The notes beneath the pieces are model-generated. The model was not told the DNA's origin and ran no database searches. It was given only the letters and a program-made list of their open reading frames with translations. Both the position numbers and the translations under genes were made by a program. Shown here piece after piece: positions 8,636 through 16,874 of a DNA stretch of 52,321 nucleotides; position 1 is the first letter of the stretch, and the number at the start of each line of letters is the position of its first letter. The stretch is from contig SFQZ01000027.1 of the NCBI GenBank assembly GCA_004562915.1, forward strand, positions 1-52,321, given 5' to 3'. Source of the DNA: a bacterium. Lineage in GTDB: Bacteria; Bacillota_A; Clostridia; Lachnospirales; Lachnospiraceae.

Positions 8636-9592
8636 TTAAATATTATTAAACTTTTCTATTTTCTCCTGACCTCTTCTTCGTTTTCCTGCAAAAATGGAAC
8701 CTGCGATATTGTGCCATACACTGAAGATTGCTCCCGGAAGTGTTGCCATCGGATTGGCGGCAAAGTTTGCGGTCGCCAATGATACTGCCAGACCGCTGTT
8801 CTGCATACCTACCTCTATGGCGATTGCTGTTGCTTTATTGTATGGTATTTTAAGCCCCTTGGCAACCAGCAGGCCAAGTGCCATTCCCAGGAAATTGTGA
8901 AGTATCACGACGCCAAGTACCAGTACACCACTGGTGATCAGTTTCTCTTTGTTGACAGCCACGATTCCCGAAATGATCATTACAATAGATACCACGGATA
9001 TCAACGGAAGAACATCACGGATTTTCTGAATCTGATGATGAAACAATTTGTTCAAAAGAAGACCGATCAGTACCGGAATCAGAATTACTTTTACCACAGA
9101 TAATACCATAGCCCAGAAGGATACCTCCACCCAGGCACCACCCAGCCCATAGACCAGAAGCGGTGTCATGATCGGTGCGATCAGTGTAGAGACGATCGTC
9201 ATACCTACGGAAAGAGCCACATCTCCTCCTGCAATATAGGTAATCACATTGCTTGCCGTTCCTCCCGGACAACAGCCTACCAGAATCACTCCAATAGCAA
9301 GATCCGGTTCCAGTCCCAGAAACACAGACAATAACCATGCCCCCAGCGGCATCACTGTATATTGCGCCACACATCCTGCAAGAATCTCTTTTGGTCTTGA
9401 AAATACAATTTTGAAATCTTCCGCCCGGATGGTAAGCCCCATACCGAACATAGCTACCCCGAGAAAAACGGAAGTGTAATTAGTTGCCCAGCCAAAACCT
9501 TCTGGTTTCCAGAAGGCCAGAGCTGAAAAAATCAAAATAATGATACTGATATATCGGGTCAGTAATGAAGCCACTTTTCCTATTTTCTTCAT
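8636..9592 (-). CDS. BASS-family transporter, likely pantoate/ketopantoate importer (PanS-like)
   Basis: A 318-residue sodium-dependent transporter of the bile acid:sodium symporter (BASS) family, with about nine hydrophobic segments and the family motifs GMGLTIRAEDFK, GCCPGGTASNVITY and EVGMQNSGLA. The gene overlaps panC by 4 bp (ATGA at 9589-9592) and is last in a panD-panC operon. BASS members named PanS in enterobacteria take up ketopantoate/pantoate; with panB absent from this operon, import of pantoate as the substrate for PanC is the most sensible role. The family and coupling are visible; the substrate is inference. Confidence 0.85.
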   Translation of the reverse strand: MKKIGKVASLLTRYISIIILIFSALAFWKPEGFGWATNYTSVFLGVAMFGMGLTIRAEDFKIVFSRPKEILAGCVAQYTVMPLGAWLLSVFLGLEPDLAIGVILVGCCPGGTASNVITYIAGGDVALSVGMTIVSTLIAPIMTPLLVYGLGGAWVEVSFWAMVLSVVKVILIPVLIGLLLNKLFHHQIQKIRDVLPLISVVSIVMIISGIVAVNKEKLITSGVLVLGVVILHNFLGMALGLLVAKGLKIPYNKATAIAIEVGMQNSGLAVSLATANFAANPMATLPGAIFSVWHNIAGSIFAGKRRRGQEKIEKFNNI

Positions 9593-10434
9593 TTCTGTAC
9601 CTCGTAACTGAAATTATCAATCAGTCTTGTCTTGCCAATATATACCGCCATAGCAACAAGAACATCGCTGTCCACCTTTTCCACGGGCTGCATCGTCAGG
9701 GCATCCACCACAGAGATATAATCTATTCGTGCCAACGGTTCGCTTTCCACTATTACCCGCATTTCCTTCATAACACTCTCACTGGTACATCCCTTGCTGA
9801 CAATCTCCTGTCCTTTTCTTACTGCACGTGACAGGCAGAGAGCTGCTTTTCTTTCTTCTGCACTCAGATAGGTGTTTCTTGATGACTTAGCCAGACCATC
9901 CTCCTCACGAATGATCGGACACCCCACGATACGGATATCAAAATTCAGATCTTTCACCATTTTACGGATAATGGCAAGCTGCTGAGCATCTTTCTGTCCG
10001 AAATACGCATTGTCCGGTGTCACGATATTGAATAACTTAGACACTACGGTACATACACCCTTAAAATGTATTGGTCTTGTTTTACCGCACAGAGTATCGG
10101 ACAATGTATTGATGCTTACATATGCACAGGCATCCTGATACATTTCTTCCGGTTCCGGATGGAAAATCAGATCTGCGCCAATACTCTCACACAGGGCGCA
10201 GTCTCTCTCAAAATCTCGCGGATAGTCCTCCAGATCTTCATTTGGTCCAAACTGTGTAGGATTGACAAAAACAGACACTACAACTTTATCATTTTCTTCT
10301 CTGCACTTTCTGATCAGGCTTGCATGACCCTCATGCAAAAATCCCATGGTCGGTACCAGACCGATGGAGTGTCCTGCCCTTTTCCATTCACGGATCTGTT
10401 CTCTGGTCGCTTTGATAGTTTTTGTTACTTGCAT
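9589..10434 (-). CDS. panC: Pantothenate synthetase
   Basis: A 281-residue enzyme that joins pantoate and beta-alanine using ATP. The nucleotide-binding motif VPTMGFLHEGHASLI near the N terminus is diagnostic, with VFVNPTQFGPNEDLEDYPR, YFGQKDAQQLAIIR and the KSSRNTYLS loop as expected. Length is normal. Operon order is panD, panC, BASS transporter; panB and panE are not in the window. Confidence 0.97.
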   Translation of the reverse strand: MQVTKTIKATREQIREWKRAGHSIGLVPTMGFLHEGHASLIRKCREENDKVVVSVFVNPTQFGPNEDLEDYPRDFERDCALCESIGADLIFHPEPEEMYQDACAYVSINTLSDTLCGKTRPIHFKGVCTVVSKLFNIVTPDNAYFGQKDAQQLAIIRKMVKDLNFDIRIVGCPIIREEDGLAKSSRNTYLSAEERKAALCLSRAVRKGQEIVSKGCTSESVMKEMRVIVESEPLARIDYISVVDALTMQPVEKVDSDVLVAMAVYIGKTRLIDNFSYEVQK

Positions 10435-10498
10435 TTTGCTTCTTCCTCTTTCTTATGGATTTGAAGATAGCCCCGTTCTAATGTCACTGTCGAATTTC

Positions 10499-10891
10499 TT
10501 ATTTCATGTCTTTCAGTAAACCATGTTTCTCATAATTTGTGATTCGGCTGATCTTATTTTCATCATCCACAAAAATTACGGAAGGCTTGTGTACCTTTGC
10601 TTCCTCCATATGGTAATTCCCATATGCCATAATAATGATCCTGTCACCTACGCTGACACACCTTGCTGCCGCACCGTTCAGACAGATCATACCGCTGCCC
10701 GGTTCGCCGCTGATCGTGTAAGTTTCAAACCGGCTTCCATTGTTCACGTCAACGATCTGGACTTTCTCATATTCCAGAATTCCGGCTGCATTCAGAAGTT
10801 CCTCATCCACTGTAATGCTCCCGACGTAATCCAGCTCAGCCTGTTTGACCACAGCCCGGTGAATTTTTGATTTTAACATTTCAACTGTCAT
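10499..10891 (-). CDS. panD: Aspartate 1-decarboxylase
   Basis: A 130-residue pyruvoyl enzyme making beta-alanine from aspartate. The self-cleavage site is Gly24-Ser25 (DYVGSITVD), so Ser25 would become the pyruvoyl group; Lys9 in MLKSKIHRA is also conserved. First gene of the pan operon, 64 bp before panC, with a leader of about 150 bases upstream. Confidence 0.97.
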   Translation of the reverse strand: MTVEMLKSKIHRAVVKQAELDYVGSITVDEELLNAAGILEYEKVQIVDVNNGSRFETYTISGEPGSGMICLNGAAARCVSVGDRIIIMAYGNYHMEEAKVHKPSVIFVDDENKISRITNYEKHGLLKDMK

Positions 10892-11076
10892 TTCATACCC
10901 CTTTCCGAAGACCAGGTCCTGCGGCTGCTTTGTTGCTTTCCTTCAGGCCTGTCATCTGTATGTACTATGAAATAAGACAGTGCATCAGAAACAGAGTATA
11001 GTTTTGTATGGCCGCTTATAGCGGAATCAAATACTATCTCCAGCGGTTATTATAGCACAAAGGTTCAAAAATACAA
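10892..11076 (-). promoter_or_regulatory. pan operon promoter and structured leader (possible pan RNA motif)
   Basis: On the minus strand TTGTAT (11071-11076) and TATAAT (11049-11054) are 16 bp apart. The transcript would carry about 150 untranslated bases before panD, including a compact hairpin CCGCT-ata-AGCGG and a second possible helix pairing AGGCCTG with CAGGACCT. Conserved 'pan motif' RNAs are known before pantothenate genes in Firmicutes; I cannot verify the consensus from memory, so this identity is tentative. Confidence 0.45.
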
Positions 11077-11098
11077 TCAAAAACCGGATTGTCCGCAA

Positions 11099-12451
11099 TT
11101 ACATACACGCCTCAATTGCTTTTTCAAAAATATGCAATCCAGCTTCCAGCTGCTCATCTGTTATCACTAACGGTGCCAGGAAGCGGATTACATTGTTATA
11201 TGTACCTGCTCCTTCCACCAGCAGTCCATGCTGTGCACATTCTTTGATGACTGCTGATGTCAGCTCTGCTGCAGGTTCTTTTGTTTTCTTATCTTTTACG
11301 AACTCAATCCCTACCATACCGCCAAGGCCTCTGGCATCTCCTACTACCGGATATTTTTCCATCCATATTTTATAACGGTTCATTACTTTTTCACCGATTT
11401 CACGAGAACGTCCTGCCAGATCATCTCTCTCCATAATCTCTATATTTTTAAGCGCAGCCGCACATGCCAGAGGGTTTCCTCCGAAAGTTCCGCCTATGGT
11501 TCCCGGTGCAGGTGCTTCCATAATCTCTTCTCTTGCGATGATGGCTGATAAAGGAATACCTGCTGCAATGGATTTCGCGGTGGCAATGATGTCCGGCTCC
11601 ACACCTGCTTCCTGCCAGTACATGGATGCAAACATCCGGCCGGTTCTGCAGAACCCACTCTGTACCTCATCAGCAACCAAAAGAATTCCGTTCTCATCAC
11701 AGATTTTACGTACAGCTTTGATCCATTCGATCGGTGCCGGAATAAATCCACCTTCACCCTGCAGTGGTTCAACAACCATTGCCGCAATAGAATCTGCCGG
11801 TCCACACTGTTCAAATACCGCATATATGGAATCCAGATAATACTTTAGTGCTTCCTCTTCTGTCATTCCTTCCGGTTTCCGATAATAATATGGAAACTGA
11901 GCACGGAAAATACCATCCGGGAATGGGCCCATACCTACAGCATATGCTTTCTTTGATGTCATGGACATGGTAAGCAAAGTTCTTCCATGGAAAGCACCGG
12001 AAAATACAATGATATTTTGACGTTTTGTATATGCTTTTGCAAGTTTCACTGCATTCTCATCTGCCTCGGCACCACTGTTTGTAAAGTATGCTTTTTTCTT
12101 TTGTCCTCTTACAGGAGCGATTTCACAGAGTTTCTCTGCCAAAGCCACATATCCCTCATGTGTTACAATATTAAACATGCCATGGAAATATTTATCAGCC
12201 TGTGCTTTTACCGCTTCCACAATTTCCGGCTGTGAATAACCAATATTCAATACACCGACACCGCCGATCCAGTCAAGGAATTTATTTCCATCTACATCTT
12301 CAATCATTGCGCCCTCACCACGCTCAATTACAACAGGATAACCGCAGCGGATGGCACCTGGTACCACTGCATTTCTGCGCTCAATCATTTTCTGTGCTTT
12401 TGGTCCCGGTAAAGTTTCTGTTATAATTTCAGGTAAATCTGTTCTTAACAT
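11099..12451 (-). CDS. gabT: 4-aminobutyrate aminotransferase (class III)
   Basis: A 450-residue PLP enzyme that moves the amino group of GABA to 2-oxoglutarate, giving succinate semialdehyde. The cofactor-binding region reads VADEVQSGFCRTGRMF and the Schiff-base Lys is in ATAKSIAAGIPLSAI; FTNSGAEADENAVKLA binds PLP phosphate. The class also contains 5-aminovalerate and ornithine aminotransferases. GABA is favoured because a 4-hydroxybutyrate dehydrogenase lies 1.5 kb away, with a PucR-type regulator divergently placed between them. Start 12451 is preceded by GAGGAGG. Confidence 0.88.
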   Translation of the reverse strand: MLRTDLPEIITETLPGPKAQKMIERRNAVVPGAIRCGYPVVIERGEGAMIEDVDGNKFLDWIGGVGVLNIGYSQPEIVEAVKAQADKYFHGMFNIVTHEGYVALAEKLCEIAPVRGQKKKAYFTNSGAEADENAVKLAKAYTKRQNIIVFSGAFHGRTLLTMSMTSKKAYAVGMGPFPDGIFRAQFPYYYRKPEGMTEEEALKYYLDSIYAVFEQCGPADSIAAMVVEPLQGEGGFIPAPIEWIKAVRKICDENGILLVADEVQSGFCRTGRMFASMYWQEAGVEPDIIATAKSIAAGIPLSAIIAREEIMEAPAPGTIGGTFGGNPLACAAALKNIEIMERDDLAGRSREIGEKVMNRYKIWMEKYPVVGDARGLGGMVGIEFVKDKKTKEPAAELTSAVIKECAQHGLLVEGAGTYNNVIRFLAPLVITDEQLEAGLHIFEKAIEACM

Positions 12452-12470
12452 AGTGGAATCCTCCTCATAT

Positions 12471-12520
12471 TCTCAAAAAATAACACAACAAAAAAGATTT
12501 TCTTCAACCTCTTTGTTGTG
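12471..12520 (-). promoter_or_regulatory. Hairpin with U-tract in the gabT leader
   Basis: Read towards gabT, CACAACAAA (12512-12520) pairs perfectly with TTTGTTGTG (12484-12492), followed within a few bases by TTATTTTTT, and ends just before the gabT ribosome site. It has the form of an intrinsic terminator placed in front of the gene, so it could attenuate gabT, or stop transcripts initiated further upstream. Confidence 0.5.
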
Positions 12521-12828
12521 CTATGCATATTATGCCACTGTTTTTTGGCCTTTTCTATGGACTACAGACACATTATTTCCTTCTGTTTTTGTGCTGATAG
12601 TACAAAAGCAGCAAACACCTCATCAACAAAATCGTAATTTCTGCAGATTTACATACGGGCAGCCCTATGCTAATATCATGAGACAAGGGACCATTTTTCT
12701 CAGAAAAATGTGCGTATTTCGAATGTTTTTAGAATTTCGAGAGTGCAAAGCACGGAGAAATTCGTAGTCTCATTTATTTGTCGGGTAACTCATATAAAAA
12801 GTATACTTTTACAGAGGGAGATTTGTTT
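12521..12828. other. Intergenic region between gabT and the PucR regulator
   Basis: No convincing gene. It must hold the divergent promoters and probably the regulator's sites. A dyad GAATTTC...GAAATTC with an inner TGC/GCA is present near 12729-12763, about 70 bp before the regulator start. No clear sigma-A promoter for gabT was found, which would suit an activator-dependent promoter. Confidence 0.4.
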
Positions 12829-14004
12829 ATGTCATTGAGTCTTGGAGAAATTTACCATGCCACAAAACATAAATACCGGCTTACGTTGGCAGCCGGTGAG
12901 GGCGGTCTATCACATATCAAGAACTGGGTATATGTATCGGAAGATATCAATACGAGCGATTTTCTGTACGGAGGGGAATTAATCATCACAACCGGTATCT
13001 GCTTTAAAGACTCAGACTGGCTTTTTGGATATATAAAAAAACTGATTGAACGCAATACCTGTGGACTTATTATCAATACCGGCAAATATATATCACAGGA
13101 TGATATCACAGACGAAATCCGTACTTTGTGCTGTGAACATGATTTTCCTCTATTTCTTATGCCATGGGATATACACATATACAATATTACACATGATTAT
13201 TATAACCGGATCTTTCTTGAAAATCAGACGGATTCTTCCATAACGGAAGCTCTTCTTCATATTATACGGAAAGATCACCGTCTGCGGGAAAGTCTGGATA
13301 TACTGGAACAGTATCGCTTTCCTGAAGAATCTGATTATACGGTATGCTGCCTCCAGTTTCCTGCTCGTTTTCTGGATTCTGATGCCTCATCGAAACACAT
13401 ACTGATGATCACAGAGACACTGATGAAGCAACGCGCACTCTCTCTTTTTCCTGTTTCTTACAAGGACAATCTGCTTTTGATCGGACAAAATTTGAATCCG
13501 GCGTGTCTGCAGGATTTTCTTGAGCAGCTTATAAAACATCTGGAAATTTTACTTGGAAACGGAAATTATGTTGTGGGAATCGGAAAAACGGTTCATCATC
13601 TGAACAGCCTGTCTGAAAGCTGTCACAGTGCTTTTGTGGCACTCACCCTTGGCCGGTTTCATCAGAAACCTATTTATTCATTTAGCGAAATGGGATTTTT
13701 TCAGATTTTATTTGCAGTAAATGACCGTGAAATACTATTCCATTATGTAGAAATGAATCTTGGGGATATGCTTGCCTATGACGCAGGAAATCACACGGAA
13801 TATACGGAAACACTGCATCAGTATCTTCTTGAAAATGGCAGCATCCAGGCTATTGCTTCCCGGATGTTCTGCCATCGCAATACCATTAATTACAGACTTC
13901 GTATTCTACGCGAAAACTTCGGTTTCGATCTGGATGATTACCAGACACGTTTCCGGCTTATGACTGCTTTTGCCGTGAAGGACTATCTGGAGCTGATTGG
14001 TTAA
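12829..14004 (+). CDS. PucR/CdaR-family transcriptional regulator
   Basis: A 391-residue regulator. The N-terminal PucR domain starts SLGEIYHATKHKYRLTLAAG and ends in LIITTG; the C terminus is the family helix-turn-helix (ENGSIQAIASRMFCHRNTIN, YRLRILREN). The open frame begins at 12778, but the ATG at 12829 follows AGGGAG by seven bases and matches the domain start, so it is chosen. Sited between gabT (divergent) and the 4-hydroxybutyrate dehydrogenase (convergent, stops abutting at 14004/14005), it most likely activates GABA use, as GABA-responsive PucR proteins such as Bacillus GabR-like regulators do by analogy. The effector is inferred. Confidence 0.85.
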   Translation: MSLSLGEIYHATKHKYRLTLAAGEGGLSHIKNWVYVSEDINTSDFLYGGELIITTGICFKDSDWLFGYIKKLIERNTCGLIINTGKYISQDDITDEIRTLCCEHDFPLFLMPWDIHIYNITHDYYNRIFLENQTDSSITEALLHIIRKDHRLRESLDILEQYRFPEESDYTVCCLQFPARFLDSDASSKHILMITETLMKQRALSLFPVSYKDNLLLIGQNLNPACLQDFLEQLIKHLEILLGNGNYVVGIGKTVHHLNSLSESCHSAFVALTLGRFHQKPIYSFSEMGFFQILFAVNDREILFHYVEMNLGDMLAYDAGNHTEYTETLHQYLLENGSIQAIASRMFCHRNTINYRLRILRENFGFDLDDYQTRFRLMTAFAVKDYLELIG

Positions 14005-15120
14005 TCAATATAATTTCTTATAGGTTTCCAATACAGTTTCACGATCCAGCTCCACATAATTATTTGCCATCAAACGCCCCTGCTGGGTCATAACGATATC
14101 TGTGTATTCATCTAGATCTTCTTCAGATACTCCATATTCATGCAGTGCTTTTAGAGGGATCAGATGATTCATCAGTTTTTCCAGTTCATCGTATACATTT
14201 TCTATACTGCAGGACAGGATATCTGCCAGATACTCATTCAATTCTTTGATCGAACCATCCGGACAGATACTCATATATGTTTTGAAAACCCCCGCAAACA
14301 TGGCATAATTAGCTTCTCCATGGGGCACATGGCGGGCTGCACCAAGGGGATAACTCATAGCATGAACCGCAGCACAACCAGCATTACCGAAAGCGATTCC
14401 CGCATATGTACTTGCAAGTAAAAGATCACCCAGTAATGGTTTCCTTGCTTCCTCTCCCTCTTTTGCAATTATCTGATAAGCTTCCAGAATCAGTTTCATA
14501 GCCTGTCTGGAATACATTTTGGAAAATGCACTTGATTTTGGTGAGAGATAAGATTCGACAGAATGAATAAATGCATCAATCGAGCTTGTTGCAAAGAATC
14601 TGAAAGGCAGTTCCTTCAGCAGTTCCGGAATCAATACCGCCTCATCAGCAAAAAGAGCCTCATGAGCCAGACCTTTTTTCGTATGAATGGTTGTCAATTC
14701 CAAAATAGCAATATTGGTCACTTCACTTCCCGTACCACAGGTAGTCGGCACAAGAATCAACTCTTTTTCCTTTTCGGCTGGTATCTTTCCTTCATAAAGC
14801 TCAACCACAGGAGATGTAACTTTCAGTGCAAACAATTTTGCCACATCCAGAATCGTTCCGCCGCCTACAGCTATCACTCTTTTATAATTTTTATCTGCAA
14901 TATTTTCATAAATACCCTCAACCATCAAATCTGTAGGTTCCCCGGTACCATATTTTCGATAATTGATAACCTGCACCCCGTTTGTAAGGCCGTCAAAATA
15001 ACGGCTGTATGTTCCATTGCTTACAAACAGCAGATCACCTGCTCCGATTTTATATGTTTCACAGAATTCTTTCACCGTGTCCATCATAACGATTTCCGGC
15101 TGTATACTGAATTTCTTCAT
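14005..15120 (-). CDS. 4hbD: 4-hydroxybutyrate dehydrogenase (iron-containing alcohol dehydrogenase family)
   Basis: A 371-residue NAD(P)-dependent group III alcohol dehydrogenase reducing succinate semialdehyde to 4-hydroxybutyrate. AVGGGTILDVAKLFALK is the nucleotide-binding region, PTTCGTGSEVTN and FGNAGCAAVHAMSYPLG/HVPHGEAN supply the metal-binding His/Asp set. Overall wording and the C-terminal TYKKLY recall the Clostridium kluyveri enzyme. Two ATGs occur: the one at 15126 is only two bases after AGGAG, the one at 15120 has eight, so 15120 is used. Together with gabT it gives the first two steps of GABA fermentation; the CoA transferase and dehydratase needed to reach butyrate are not in the window. 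Confidence 0.9.
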   Translation of the reverse strand: MKKFSIQPEIVMMDTVKEFCETYKIGAGDLLFVSNGTYSRYFDGLTNGVQVINYRKYGTGEPTDLMVEGIYENIADKNYKRVIAVGGGTILDVAKLFALKVTSPVVELYEGKIPAEKEKELILVPTTCGTGSEVTNIAILELTTIHTKKGLAHEALFADEAVLIPELLKELPFRFFATSSIDAFIHSVESYLSPKSSAFSKMYSRQAMKLILEAYQIIAKEGEEARKPLLGDLLLASTYAGIAFGNAGCAAVHAMSYPLGAARHVPHGEANYAMFAGVFKTYMSICPDGSIKELNEYLADILSCSIENVYDELEKLMNHLIPLKALHEYGVSEEDLDEYTDIVMTQQGRLMANNYVELDRETVLETYKKLY

Positions 15121-15223
15121 CTTCATTTCTCCTTTATCTTCGTATTCAAGTACACCTCTCCTATTGTCTCACGCATTGAAGAAAACAGATATATTTTTCA
15201 CGCATAAGAATCCTTTTACGAGC

Positions 15224-16563
15224 TTATGCTGTAAGCACAATCTTATCTAAGGTTTTTCGTACTGCTCCGACACCTGCTGTCATTTCTCTGAAGTATTCAC
15301 AAACCATATCTGCCATTCCCACTTCATAAAGATCTACCCCCGAAAATCTTTTTATCTTCCAAAATCGGTCTGAGTATGACTTCCACATCATTATTGGCGC
15401 CCAGTTTACATTTGGATACTATAGGGCACAGGGTACTCAGCATCGGATCCGGACTGAGTTCAAATGCATTTCCATTATCATCTACTGCCATCAGATAACG
15501 CAACCATCCCGCAAATACAAGCGGAATCAATTTCAATTCTTTCACATCCAGTTCATTCGAAGCTTTATATGCTCTGATCGTCTCCCCAAAACGAATGGCC
15601 AGCTTCTGGGATGTATCTGTTGCAATTCGCTGTGGTGTATCCGGCATCTCTTTGGAAATTCTGTCATATCCCAGCACACATCCAAATACGGCAAGCGTTG
15701 TATGCAGTGGATTCAGGCAGGTACACACTTTCATAGTCTCTACTTTATCCACTGTTTCCCGTGTGGTAAAAATAAGACCGCCTTTTTCCAGTTCCGGTCT
15801 TCCATTTGGAAATGCATCTTCGATTACAAGATACTGGCATTCTTCTGCATTTACATAGGGAGCAATATGTGTCCCTCGGGCTGTCACAATTGGTTCCAGA
15901 CCATCAATATGATCCTCTTCCAGATTCTTTTCTACCATATGATCTGGTCTTGGTGTGATTTTATCAATCATAGACCATAGCAATTGGTCTTGCTCCTGCA
16001 AGATAACGTGCATAAAGAAAAGATGTGATTTTACCGATATAACTTACTGGTTTTCCCGGTCCCGCCTCAAAATCCTTTTCCACTTCCGGCAAACGGGAAC
16101 CATCAGCTTTCACAAGACTATATCCCTTTTCAGTGATTGTAAAACTTGCTATCTGAAGAGAATCTTTGGTAAAGATTTCTTTCATACGGAGATAATCTTT
16201 CTCATATCCTGCATCCATAGTCAGGGATTCTGCCACACTACCGACTACGGTTTTCTCAATTGATCCGTCCGCTTTCAGCGTCACCAGAATAGAATAATTA
16301 TCATGTGGCTGATTCAGTTTTTCCACTGCTTCATGACCGGCTACAGCAATCAATCCACGATCCAACGTACCATCATTTAAAAGACTTTCTGTTACATTGG
16401 CCTGAAATGCACGGAAAATATTACCTGCTCCAAAGTGAATCCAGAATGGATTTTCTCTGGTTTCTTTCACCATTGTCGCATGGTCATACTGAGGCAATTT
16501 GTATCCTGCCTCTTCCCACTCTTTTCTTCCATTCATCAAACCCTGTTCGCTTAACTGCATCAT
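15224..16563 (-). pseudogene. Broken mannitol dehydrogenase/fructuronate reductase (UxuB-like)
   Basis: Remnant of a polyol/hexuronate dehydrogenase. The 5' part (15964-16563) encodes the N-terminal NAD-binding domain (WIHFGAGNIFRAFQ, FTITEKGYSL) and stops right after ARPIAMVYD. A second frame resumes with WSMIDKITPRPDH, a motif that in intact relatives comes some 45 residues later, so about 130-150 bp are missing and the frame is shifted. The second frame runs to 15324 and ends early at FGGRSL; removing one G from the GGGGG run near 15335-15341 restores the family C terminus (VDLYEVGMADMV... ending KIVLTA at 15224). Two independent lesions mean it is not functional. GGGAGG before the original start is intact, so the gene was probably inactivated recently. 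Confidence 0.85.
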
Positions 16564-16788
16564 CTTTGTTTTTCCTCCCTTGTACTTTCCGAAACTGTTT
16601 CCTCTGATTTACTTTATGATTGAATTATACTTGTTTTTCCAGAAAATACCATTGAGAGGGTTGTTGTACACATTGTAAATATTGTTGTATTTATTATTTT
16701 ATATCCATTTCATCCTCATAAAAGAATAATTAAAAGAATTGCATTACTTTCAGCGGAAAACATACCCTTTGTTATTTAATTGCATTTT
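16564..16788. other. Intergenic region upstream of the broken uxuB
   Basis: No gene seen. On the minus strand a TATAAT (16624-16629) lies about 60 bp before the pseudogene start and may be its old -10 box. A direct repeat of TTGTTGTA occurs near 16662 and 16682 and might be a regulator site. Nothing else is recognised. Confidence 0.35.
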
Positions 16789-16843
16789 TAAAATGACAAA
16801 CCAGAGGGCTGCAACTGGAAACGAGTCACAGTCTCTCTGGTTT
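16789..16843 (-). terminator. Terminator after copA
   Basis: On the minus strand AAACCAGAG (16835-16843) pairs with CTCTGGTTT (16798-16806), followed by GTCATTTT. It lies about 30 bp after the copA stop. Confidence 0.65.
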
Positions 16844-16874
16844 ATCTCTGTCTATTTCTCAACAGTCCTGAGTC

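Noticed and set aside
12521..12545. Sigma-54-like GG...GC pattern (TGGCATAATATGCA) upstream of gabT
   Set aside because: Only eight bases lie between GG and GC; sigma-54 promoters need ten.
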